Assembly: GCA_945907055.1 (NCBI GenBank)
Contig: CAMDSG010000124.1
Location: 1-5,371, forward strand
DNA from: Bifidobacterium breve
Lineage (GTDB): Bacteria > Actinomycetota > Acidimicrobiia > IMCC26256
Length of the DNA: 5,371 bases
Direction of reading: 5' to 3'
The notes below the pieces were generated by a model that saw only the letters and a list, made by a program, of their open reading frames with translations, was not told the DNA's origin and did no database searches. This document shows, piece by piece, positions 1-5,040 of the stretch. The position numbers and the translations under genes are program-made. Position 1 is the stretch's first letter. Each line of letters begins with the position of its first letter.

Positions 1-248
1 TCAAGAACCCAAGAGAGCCTCTCCGGGAGAGCCGAGTAATCGTATGTCAACACATACGTAACAGATTTCCCCATTGCTGCAGCTCGGTACTCAACAGAGG
101 TACCGCGGCCCTCTTCATCGCGTTCAAGAACTGTGACCTTCTTTAGGTCACGTGCCCATTCTGGATAGGCCTCGAAGTTGAGTACGACCGCCAAGCAGTG
201 ATCAACATCAGCCTCAATACGAATGCGTTCATGCACCGTCTCCGACAT
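1..248 (-). CDS. SRPBCC (START-like / polyketide cyclase) family protein, C-terminus cut by window edge
   Basis: Eighty-two complete codons are visible from ATG at 248-246, starting MSETVHERIRIEAD and running off the left edge. The pattern of an initial beta strand with polar face, then a helix containing the segment NFEAYPEWARDLKKV (residues 24-38), then strands ending TYVLTYDYS (64-72), is typical of small single-domain SRPBCC proteins, which form a hydrophobic ligand-binding cavity. The full family protein is usually near 140-150 residues, so a little over half is here. No signal peptide is seen, so it is probably cytosolic. The start is fixed by an AGAGAGGAG Shine-Dalgarno at 266-258 that overlaps the end of the upstream membrane-protein gene. 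The gap between the two genes is 5 nt, so translation is probably coupled. The ligand cannot be read from the sequence. The fold call is strong, the biochemical role unknown. Confidence 0.85.
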   Translation of the reverse strand, partial: MSETVHERIRIEADVDHCLAVVLNFEAYPEWARDLKKVTVLERDEEGRGTSVEYRAAAMGKSVTYVLTYDYSALPERLSWVL

Positions 249-253
249 CTCGC

Positions 254-799
254 TTAACTCCTCTCTTGGGGATCAGACCCCAAGTTCTGCGCATTAGCCG
301 ATTTAGGCCTCAGCACAACTCCGCCACGTGCAGGGTACACACCATTGCGCGCACCCCACAGCCCGACCAAACCTAGAGGCAGCATAGGAGCAAGCACGAC
401 GAATGGGTCTGCCGTGGCGCCGACCGCTGTAATTGCGATTGAGGCGCCTAGCGATAGGTAGAGACTCAACCTCGGCGTCTCCTTTACATCACCCTGAACC
501 AAGAAGAGGCTCGCAATTTGAACATCGTCTCCGCGGGTGGTTCGGACCGCAGCGAGCACCAGTGCCCAACTCCAGATAACCATCGAGAGGAGGAGGTAGA
601 GCATTGAGACCCCAACCGAGAGCCCGTCAACTGGCTCAAAGCCCAAGGCAGGCGGGATCACAAGGAGGCCAAACAATGCCGTCGAGATCCATGAGGCTCT
701 TACGATAACTACCCCCAACTCTCCCTGCTCGGTGGGGCCGGTCTCGCTTGGGGTGGACGCCGCAGACATAGGCAGAGAGTACCGGCGCTTCGACCGCAC
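254..799 (-). CDS. Four-helix membrane protein of unknown function, PimB-neighbour type
   Basis: This 181-residue protein has a charged, Ser/Thr/Pro-rich N-terminus (1-30) and about four hydrophobic segments, near residues 33-54, 62-86, 111-128 and 132-150. The tail is hydrophilic and begins LWGARNGVYPARGG (147-160). That tail resembles small actinobacterial membrane proteins that I recall lying beside PimB-like transferases and SRPBCC proteins. I know no function for them. The start is GTG at 799-797, supported by a GGAG about 7 nt upstream. An internal ATG (769-767, residue 11) has no clear ribosome binding site. The gene follows the glycosyltransferase stop by 36 nt and precedes the SRPBCC start by 5 nt, so it is probably co-expressed with both. 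It has no enzymatic motif that I can see. Confidence 0.8.
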   Translation of the reverse strand: MRSKRRYSLPMSAASTPSETGPTEQGELGVVIVRASWISTALFGLLVIPPALGFEPVDGLSVGVSMLYLLLSMVIWSWALVLAAVRTTRGDDVQIASLFLVQGDVKETPRLSLYLSLGASIAITAVGATADPFVVLAPMLPLGLVGLWGARNGVYPARGGVVLRPKSANAQNLGSDPQERS

Positions 800-835
800 C
801 CCAACTCCAGACCCGAAGTAACTATCGGCCTCTAT

Positions 836-2002
836 TTATCGGGGAGCGAGTTTGCTGGGGAGCGGGGCGAGCCCGCTTAAGTCTCCGCTCGCGAGACGGC
901 TCAGAGGGACAACCCGAGCATCGTATGAGCACTCCTCGGTCGCCCATCTCCTAGCGCTCTCCCCCATGGCGCTTCGGAGCGAATCGTCGCCGAGCAGATC
1001 GCCTATGCGCTTACGAATCTCAACGACATCATGCGGGTCGACAACATATCCAGTCTCAGAGTCGATGACTGCTTCATGACTTCCACCGCTACGCCCTGCA
1101 ATCGACGGCACGCCACTCGCGGCAGCCTCAAGAAAGACGATCCCAAATCCCTCGGCCTCAAGACCTCCCCAACGGTCACGGCACGGCGCAGCAAACACAT
1201 CACCCACTCGGTAGAGCGTCAAGAGTTCATCGTTTGGGACTCGCCCTAAGAACTTGACGCGCCCTGACCTAAGAAGGTCATGCTTTGAGGCAATTTTTCT
1301 TAGCCGCTCTGCGTCGCGGCCAGCCCCAGCGATAGCAAGCACAACTGAGGGATCTAACCCTGCAATCGCCTCGATCAACACATCGAACCCTTTGCGCGGA
1401 ACGAGTCGGCTTACGGCTACAACTAGCGGGCGATCTGGGTCGAGGCCCAGCGAGACTCTCCCTGCCGCTCGCTCAGCTGCATCGGCCACAGGCCTAAAGC
1501 GATCAACATCTACCCCAGGCGGGACTACTAATCCATCAAGGTCTCTCCCTGCGGCGCTTACGCACTCACGCGCTGGGTACTCACCAGCGGCTACAACCCC
1601 TCTCGCGTCGCGCAGCACACGACCGAGCATGCGATGAGTACCGGGCATACGCCCCGGGACTGTGATCTCGGCGCCGTGCGCAATCACAATGTGGGGAGCC
1701 GCCTTGAGGCGGCGCCCAAGGGAGCCGAGTGGTAGCGCTGGATCTAGAAAAATGACATCCGCTGAGACATCTTTAGCGAGGCTCTCGATACGCGAAGCGA
1801 GAGAGCTCGTAGGCAGCATCACCTGCTCCCTAATTCGCTCAATACGAAACGGCTGCGCAGCATCGAAATCTGATGCGCCGACATACGGAGTGGTCAGTAC
1901 GGTTGTCTCGTCGTGAGGAAGCCGAAGCCAGAGCTCATGCAGGTACGACTGAATCCCGCCGACCTTGGGCGGAAAATCATTTGTGACGAGTAGCGAGCCC
2001 AT
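836..2002 (-). CDS. pimB: GT4 family glycosyltransferase, PimB-like (probable phosphatidylinositol-mannoside mannosyltransferase)
   Basis: This 388-residue, two-domain GT-B protein has the usual length for the family. The N-terminal acceptor domain starts LLVTNDFPPKVGGIQSYLHEL (residues 4-24), with the glycine loop GGIQ at 15-18 and an AHG motif at 108-110. The C-terminal donor domain has VSRLVPRKGFDVLIEA (197-212), with R199 and K204 in the nucleotide-phosphate positions, and the E-x7-E motif E284...E292 within EGFGIVFLE. PimB enzymes add the second mannose from GDP-mannose to phosphatidylinositol monomannoside on the cytosolic membrane face. The NDFPP...GGIQSYL opening is characteristic of that clade, but donor and acceptor are inferred. 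The nearby membrane protein and SRPBCC gene support the assignment. ATG at 2002 matches the family N-terminus, although the best Shine-Dalgarno lies unusually far upstream (see the leader entry). The symbol is tentative, because other GT4 mannosyltransferases look alike. Confidence 0.88.
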   Translation of the reverse strand: MGSLLVTNDFPPKVGGIQSYLHELWLRLPHDETTVLTTPYVGASDFDAAQPFRIERIREQVMLPTSSLASRIESLAKDVSADVIFLDPALPLGSLGRRLKAAPHIVIAHGAEITVPGRMPGTHRMLGRVLRDARGVVAAGEYPARECVSAAGRDLDGLVVPPGVDVDRFRPVADAAERAAGRVSLGLDPDRPLVVAVSRLVPRKGFDVLIEAIAGLDPSVVLAIAGAGRDAERLRKIASKHDLLRSGRVKFLGRVPNDELLTLYRVGDVFAAPCRDRWGGLEAEGFGIVFLEAAASGVPSIAGRSGGSHEAVIDSETGYVVDPHDVVEIRKRIGDLLGDDSLRSAMGESARRWATEECSYDARVVPLSRLASGDLSGLAPLPSKLAPR

Positions 2003-2034
2003 GCCCTGATCGTACGGGCTATGCCTCCTGGCAT
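2003..2034 (-). promoter_or_regulatory. Structured leader / distant ribosome binding site of the glycosyltransferase gene
   Basis: The only strong Shine-Dalgarno, AGGAGG at 2029-2024, ends 21 nt before the ATG. In the mRNA sense it overlaps a small inverted repeat, ATGCC-AGGA-GGCAT (2034-2021), which would present AGGA in the loop. A second pair, GCCC (2019-2016) and GGGC (2006-2003), could fold the spacer and bring the site to about 4 nt from the start. No in-frame ATG, GTG or TTG lies between the two. The inverted repeats are visible in the sequence; the folding is inference and the stems are short. Confidence 0.35.
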
Positions 2035-2042
2035 GTGGATTC

Positions 2043-3236
2043 TTAGAGCGATGCGGCTAACGCTTCATCGAAGGGAGTGCCGGTTCCTATAAGTCTGCGA
2101 TACTGCATAACGCGTCTGGGTTCAGAGAAACCGATTACCCCAGAGATTCTGCCTCGGCGCTCGAATATCGCCACGAAGCGAGAATCATCGGTGCCGCGAT
2201 GAACGACCTCCATGCGATCCTCTCCCGAGAAGCGCCCCGCAGCTTGAATCTTGATGCCGTATTGCTCTGACCAAACGAACGGCACCGTTGAAAACGCCGG
2301 AGCACTCTCGTCATCCGATAGGAGTCTTCTAGCAGCATGTACCCCCTGCTCGACAGCGTTGGTCCAATGCTCAACGCGCATCGACTCGCCATCGAATAGC
2401 GGATTAGGCCACCGTGCTACATCACCGGCACAGACAACCCCGGGGGCGGCGAGCAGCGTTGCGTCGCAGACCACTCCGTCATCGAGCGCAAGCCCCGAGC
2501 CCTCGAGCCACTGCGTAACTGGCGCAGCCCCAACCGCTAGCAGGACAAGGTCACACTCAAGAGATGACTCTCCGGTGATATTCACACGAACCGACTCGCC
2601 AATCTGCTCTAGAGATTCAATCTTCACTGCTGTTCGCAGATCAACGCCATTACTGCGATGAAGCCCTGCGAGAGTCTCTCCAATGATGGGCCCAACGCCT
2701 CGCAGCATTGGCTGATCGCCGGCCTCCAGAACAGTGACATCTAGTCCGAGTCCACGCGCAGTAGCAGCAACCTCTGATCCAATAAATCCAGCCCCGATGA
2801 CGCAGATTCGCTTGCGCGCTACAAGCGCACCTTTGAGTCGAACAGCGTCTTCGAGAGTGCGCAGAGTCATTACACCAGAGATGCCATCTGCAATTGGCAA
2901 TGTTCGGGGAGCGGCACCTGTCGCGATTACTAAGCCGTCGAAATCAAGTTTTTCACCTGAGGCAAGGGCGATACTTCTTGCTTCGAGACTCAATGATTGA
3001 GCACGCTGCCCCAGAATTAAATCTGCATTGAGTTCTTCATAGGGTTCGGTTCGCAGCGCTAGACGATCCTCTTCAAACTCACCAGAGAGGAACTCTTTTG
3101 AGAGGGGTGGACGGTCATAGGGCAAATGCACCTCGGCACCGACAATTCTCAATGCTCCAGTGAATCCTTCACGTCGCAGAGCCTCAGCACAACGAAGCCC
3201 CGCTAACGATGCACCGACCACCACAATCTTCTTCAC
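2043..3236 (-). CDS. FAD-dependent NAD(P)H:ferredoxin reductase
   Basis: This 397-residue flavoprotein belongs to the ferredoxin/rubredoxin/putidaredoxin reductase family and is of normal length. It starts with an FAD-binding Rossmann fold, VVVGASLAGLR (5-15), followed by the family signature PYDRPPLSK (39-47) and an ATG motif (105-107). The NAD-binding fold is VIGAGFIGSE (146-155). E171 at the end of its second strand favours NADH over NADPH. A second FAD motif, CAGDVAR (269-275), follows, then a Reductase_C domain with RVEHWTNAVEQG (287-298) and PFVWSEQYG (319-327). It passes electrons from NAD(P)H to a small iron-sulfur protein, almost certainly the one encoded just upstream. The start is GTG at 3236-3234, sharing its first base with the ferredoxin stop (TAGTG), with GAGGA 12 nt upstream. 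Translational coupling is likely. The terminal acceptor (P450 or other oxygenase) is not in the window. Confidence 0.93.
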   Translation of the reverse strand: MKKIVVVGASLAGLRCAEALRREGFTGALRIVGAEVHLPYDRPPLSKEFLSGEFEEDRLALRTEPYEELNADLILGQRAQSLSLEARSIALASGEKLDFDGLVIATGAAPRTLPIADGISGVMTLRTLEDAVRLKGALVARKRICVIGAGFIGSEVAATARGLGLDVTVLEAGDQPMLRGVGPIIGETLAGLHRSNGVDLRTAVKIESLEQIGESVRVNITGESSLECDLVLLAVGAAPVTQWLEGSGLALDDGVVCDATLLAAPGVVCAGDVARWPNPLFDGESMRVEHWTNAVEQGVHAARRLLSDDESAPAFSTVPFVWSEQYGIKIQAAGRFSGEDRMEVVHRGTDDSRFVAIFERRGRISGVIGFSEPRRVMQYRRLIGTGTPFDEALAASL

Positions 3237-3436
3237 TACAGCGCTTGGTCCTCAACTGTGATGGCGCGTGTTGGGCAGAGGCGCACAGCCTCTTCTACGG
3301 CCGCACGGTGTGTCTCGTCTGGCGCTTCCTGGAGAATGTAGAGATAACCGTCGTCGCGTACCTCAAATATCTCAGGGGCAGATGCCATGCAGACTGCGTT
3401 GCTCTTACAGAGATCGAAGTTAACTAAAATCTTCAT
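3236..3436 (-). CDS. Small single-cluster ferredoxin, CxxNxxC...CP type (probable [3Fe-4S])
   Basis: This 66-residue acidic ferredoxin has three cysteines in the arrangement C10-x5-C16-x37-C54-P55, the CxxXxxC(x)nCP motif of actinobacterial P450-partner ferredoxins. The residue that would be a fourth cysteine in a [4Fe-4S] protein is N13, so a [3Fe-4S] cluster is the simplest reading. After the second cysteine, the segment MASAPEIFEVRDDGYL (17-32) is typical of the family. It is soluble and cytosolic, and shuttles single electrons from the reductase encoded immediately downstream, with which it overlaps by 1 nt. ATG at 3436-3434 is preceded by AGGAG with 8 nt spacing. It is the first gene of the minus-strand run, so the operon promoter should lie in 3437-3592. 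The class is secure; the redox partner beyond the reductase is unknown. Confidence 0.93.
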   Translation of the reverse strand: MKILVNFDLCKSNAVCMASAPEIFEVRDDGYLYILQEAPDETHRAAVEEAVRLCPTRAITVEDQAL

Positions 3437-3592
3437 ACTCGTCGCTCCTACTCAATTTGCAGGCGCTTCTGGCCCAGCAAGGTTTGATAACCATACCGGA
3501 GCGTCATGACGGAAGCCCAAGTCGGGACCACGCCCCTATGCTCTGAACATAACTCTTGATTCCAGAAGAAATCTCAGCCCAAGGAGATAAGC
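3437..3592. promoter_or_regulatory. Divergent intergenic region between ferredoxin operon and crotonase gene
   Basis: This 156-bp spacer must hold the promoters for both directions. On the plus strand TATGCT (3537-3542) fits a -10 element loosely, but I see no convincing -35. A minus-strand promoter cannot be called with confidence. A perfect 10-bp palindrome, CGTCATGACG (3502-3511), lies near the middle and could be an operator core, although one such palindrome could easily occur by chance at this length. The Shine-Dalgarno sites at both ends are clear: AGGAG for the ferredoxin gene and AAGGAG (3581-3586) for the crotonase gene. Confidence 0.4.
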
Positions 3593-4429
3593 ATGACATC
3601 CACGCCGACCCAAGACGTCGAGAACGAACTCCTCACATCACTAGTCAATGGGGTGCTCACTCTCACGATCAATCGTGTTGAGATGTCGAATGCAATTCCT
3701 TATTACGTGCGCGATCGGCTTATAGAGCACTTCACAAAAGCACACTCCGATCTAAACGTTCGAGCGATAGTTCTAACCGGTGCAGGTAATCGACACTTCT
3801 GCACAGGGGCTGACCTACGAGTACGCCCGACCCCACCGGCCCTTCCTGAGGGTGCCCCAGATTTCATAGTTGGCAGCGCAGTCGAGATGATGCGCAGCGG
3901 CTTTCAACGCCTAATGGAGTCCATGCAGGATTGCCAGAAGCCAATCATTGCAGCGATGAATGGAACCGCCGCGGGCGGCGGAGCGATGCTGGCACTCGCT
4001 GCGGATTTAGTGGTTGCCTCAGATACAGCACGTTTTGTAGATGTATTCGCATCTCGCGGGCTGCTCCCCGATGGAGGCTTCGCATATCTGCTGCCTCAGA
4101 TTGTTGGGATGCATCGCGCCAAAGAGATCGTGATGCTTGGCGAGACAATCTCAGCGCATGAGGCGCTTGAACTCGGCATTATCAATCGAGTGGTGCCTGG
4201 TGACGAGCTAGGTAGCTACGTTAAAGACATGGCTGATCGCTTGGCCTCGAAGCCGACGAAGGTACTCGGATGGGCGAAGCAACTTCTCCACTCGTCCGTT
4301 GAGAATGGTCGCTCGGTAGTACTAGAGCAGGAGGGGCTCTTCGTGGAGCTCAACATCGCAACCGCTGACTCGCAAGAGAGAACAGCGGCGATGCGAGAGA
4401 GACGCGACCCAACCTTTAGGGGCTTCTAA
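3593..4429 (+). CDS. Crotonase-fold enoyl-CoA hydratase/isomerase family protein, probably not a classical hydratase
   Basis: This 278-residue protein has the usual length of a one-domain crotonase, which acts on acyl-CoA thioesters in the cytosol. The two oxyanion-hole segments are intact: HFCTGADL (68-75) and NGTAAGGGAML (123-133). By manual alignment with rat mitochondrial enoyl-CoA hydratase, the catalytic Glu144 is M132 and Glu164 is F152. The only acidic candidate is D160 in GLLPDGG (156-162), the position used by PaaG-type and dienoyl-CoA isomerases. A double-bond isomerase or another crotonase activity is therefore more likely than hydration; the substrate is unknown. The C-terminus RRDPTFRGF is normal for the family. 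ATG has AAGGAG 6 nt upstream. The gene is divergent from the ferredoxin operon and no other plus-strand gene follows it directly. Its 3' end is duplicated downstream. The fold is certain and the reaction open. Confidence 0.92.
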   Translation: MTSTPTQDVENELLTSLVNGVLTLTINRVEMSNAIPYYVRDRLIEHFTKAHSDLNVRAIVLTGAGNRHFCTGADLRVRPTPPALPEGAPDFIVGSAVEMMRSGFQRLMESMQDCQKPIIAAMNGTAAGGGAMLALAADLVVASDTARFVDVFASRGLLPDGGFAYLLPQIVGMHRAKEIVMLGETISAHEALELGIINRVVPGDELGSYVKDMADRLASKPTKVLGWAKQLLHSSVENGRSVVLEQEGLFVELNIATADSQERTAAMRERRDPTFRGF

Positions 4430-4502
4430 AACAAGCACCGCCGCGACATAGTGACAGCGGCGATGCGAGAGAGACGCGACCCAAACTTCAGGGGCTTCTA
4501 AA
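4382..4502 (+). repeat. 49-bp direct duplication of the crotonase 3' end, 72-nt offset
   Basis: Copy 1 (4382-4430) covers the last 15 codons, the TAA and one following base. Copy 2 (4454-4502) matches it at 47 of 49 positions. The two differences are C to A (codon ACC to AAC, Thr to Asn) and T to C (TTT to TTC, silent). The offset is 72 nt, so copy 2 stays in the same reading frame and would encode TAAMRERRDPNFRGF and a stop. The 23 nt between the copies have no clear duplicate further downstream. Copy 2 has no start of its own and lies after the stop, so it is non-coding unless there is readthrough. Confidence 0.93.
4439..4462. terminator. Short GC hairpin just after the crotonase stop
   Basis: CGCCGC (4439-4444) can pair with GCGGCG (4457-4462) around a 12-nt loop, starting 10 nt after the TAA. 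The right arm is contributed by the duplicated segment. There is no T tract, so any terminator or mRNA-stabilising role is weakly supported. Confidence 0.25.
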
Positions 4503-4546
4503 GACGGGCTTCTAAAGCGGGCCTTTAAAAGACAGGCTTCTAAAAC
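4491..4546 (+). repeat. Tandem 13-15-bp degenerate repeats derived from the gene end
   Basis: After copy 2 of the large duplication, the end motif is repeated head to tail: GGGCTTCTAAAGAC (4492-4505), GGGCTTCTAAAGC (4506-4518), GGGCCTTTAAAAGAC (4519-4533) and AGGCTTCTAAAAC (4534-4546). The same motif ends the crotonase gene itself at 4419-4432. Each unit contains a TAA. Unit lengths of 13-15 bp and single-base length changes in A runs suggest replication slippage. Confidence 0.85.
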
Positions 4547-4548
4547 AA

Positions 4549-4599
4549 CGTCGCCAGCGCCTCTCTCTCCAAGGGGGGGTTTAGGAGAGAGAGGCGACG
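4549..4599. terminator. Strong hairpin, probable bidirectional terminator between convergent genes
   Basis: A perfect 12-bp stem pairs GCCTCTCTCTCC (4559-4570) with GGAGAGAGAGGC (4584-4595) around a 13-nt loop that includes seven consecutive G. An alternative lower stem pairs CGTCGCC (4549-4555) with GGCGACG (4593-4599). On the minus strand the lower stem is followed at once by TTGTTTTAG (4548-4540), a reasonable U-rich tail that would end the 55-residue gene's transcript. On the plus strand there is no T run, so termination of the crotonase transcript would be of the hairpin-only kind. Confidence 0.7.
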
Positions 4600-4601
4600 G
4601 C

Positions 4602-4639
4602 GGGTCGTAGGATCGGCATCCGGGGGAGGTAGCCGACCC
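4602..4639. repeat. Nested inverted repeats downstream of the small gene
   Basis: GGGTCG (4602-4607) and CGACCC (4634-4639) form an outer inverted repeat. GGAT (4610-4613) and ATCC (4618-4621) form an inner one with a CGGC loop. The structure lies in the 3' untranslated part of the minus-strand small gene, before the main terminator hairpin. The arms are short and the function is unknown. Confidence 0.35.
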
Positions 4640-4651
4640 AATTCGCAGGGG

Positions 4652-4819
4652 TCAGGCGGCCCGAGGTGGGCTCACTACTTCCGCGCTGCGATCTTGGCTG
4701 GATTCGTCATCTACGTCTCTAAGAGACTCGAGTGACTCCTCCCACTTCAACTGTCGAGTAATCCATCGCCGCACTGAGGCTGCTTGCTCGCTCTGCTTCT
4801 TACTCTGCTGATCTGACAT
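4652..4819 (-). CDS. Small hypothetical protein, 55 residues, divergent from the MerR gene
   Basis: An ATG at 4819-4817 opens a 55-codon frame ending at TGA (4654-4652). It starts MSDQQSKKQSEQAASVRRWI and ends VVSPPRAA. GAGGAG (4831-4826) lies 6 nt upstream, an excellent Shine-Dalgarno, and an in-frame TAA directly before the ATG fixes the start. The protein has no cysteine, no signal peptide and no membrane segment. Residues 13-36, which include RRWITRQLKWEESLESLRD, look like an amphipathic helix. The 37-55 tail is acidic, then Ser/Pro-rich, and probably disordered. Net charge is near neutral. It shares the 221-bp spacer with the divergently transcribed MerR gene, so it may be a target of that regulator, and it is followed by a good terminator. 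I do not recognise a family. Length leaves some doubt, but the ribosome binding site, helix and terminator together favour a real gene. Confidence 0.6.
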   Translation of the reverse strand: MSDQQSKKQSEQAASVRRWITRQLKWEESLESLRDVDDESSQDRSAEVVSPPRAA

Positions 4820-5040
4820 TTAGCTCTCCTCTCGGGTTTGGTTTGAAGAGTGGTTTTAAGACTCGCTCTAACAGAGAAAACTTTTTCTATTGACTTTTCG
4901 TACAAAGGTGAGAGTATCCTCTTTCAGAGTATCTACACGAACTATGTGACCAAAGCCACAGACGAGCTAACCCCCTTGGGAGGCTCCTCTGGTGTGCACC
5001 GACCTTTGAGAGAACAGACCCTTTAGAGAACAGAGATTGA
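4820..5040. promoter_or_regulatory. Divergent control region between small gene and MerR regulator
   Basis: This 221-bp spacer is AT-rich in its left half. It holds a candidate plus-strand promoter (separate entry), an inverted repeat AGAAAA-CT-TTTTCT (4875-4888) just upstream of it, two copies of AGAGTATC (4911-4918 and 4926-4933), and two near-identical blocks, CTTTGAGAGAACAGA (5004-5018) and CTTTAGAGAACAGA (5021-5034), directly before the MerR start. A minus-strand promoter for the small gene must also lie here but cannot be picked out. No other gene is seen on either strand. Confidence 0.5.
4890..4920 (+). promoter_or_regulatory. Candidate MerR-type promoter with 19-bp spacer
   Basis: TTGACT (4890-4895) resembles a -35 element and TATCCT (4915-4920) a -10 element. 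They are separated by 19 bp rather than 17. MerR-family activators typically act on promoters with such long spacers, binding a dyad within them. An imperfect dyad, ACTTT-N6-AAAGGT (4893-4909), overlaps the -35 and the spacer. Transcription from here would leave a leader of roughly 115 nt before the MerR start, consistent with autoregulation. This is a reading of sequence geometry only. Confidence 0.5.

Noticed and set aside
852..1916. Several plus-strand frames of 72-127 codons opposite the glycosyltransferase gene
   Set aside because: They are antisense to a well-conserved GT4 coding region, have low-complexity Ser/Thr/Arg-rich translations and no good ribosome binding sites.
2251..3000. 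Plus-strand frames opposite the ferredoxin reductase gene
   Set aside because: They are shadows of a gene with clear FAD and NAD motifs, and their translations show no domain pattern.
3209..3427. Plus-strand 72-codon frame over the ferredoxin gene
   Set aside because: The minus strand carries the full three-cysteine ferredoxin motif in the right order, so this frame is its complement.
4430..4500. Crotonase as a broken gene whose true end is the second stop
   Set aside because: The family's normal C-terminus RDPTFRGF ends at the first TAA and the length is already typical, so the first stop is the natural one.
4382..4546. CRISPR-like array
   Set aside because: The repeats are unequal, there are no uniform spacers, and the units are copies of the adjacent gene end.
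4875..4888. AGAAAA-CT-TTTTCT as a terminator for the small gene's strand or an origin element
   Set aside because: The arms are AT-only apart from one G/C each, too weak for a terminator, and no other origin features are present. It is kept only as a note in the control region.
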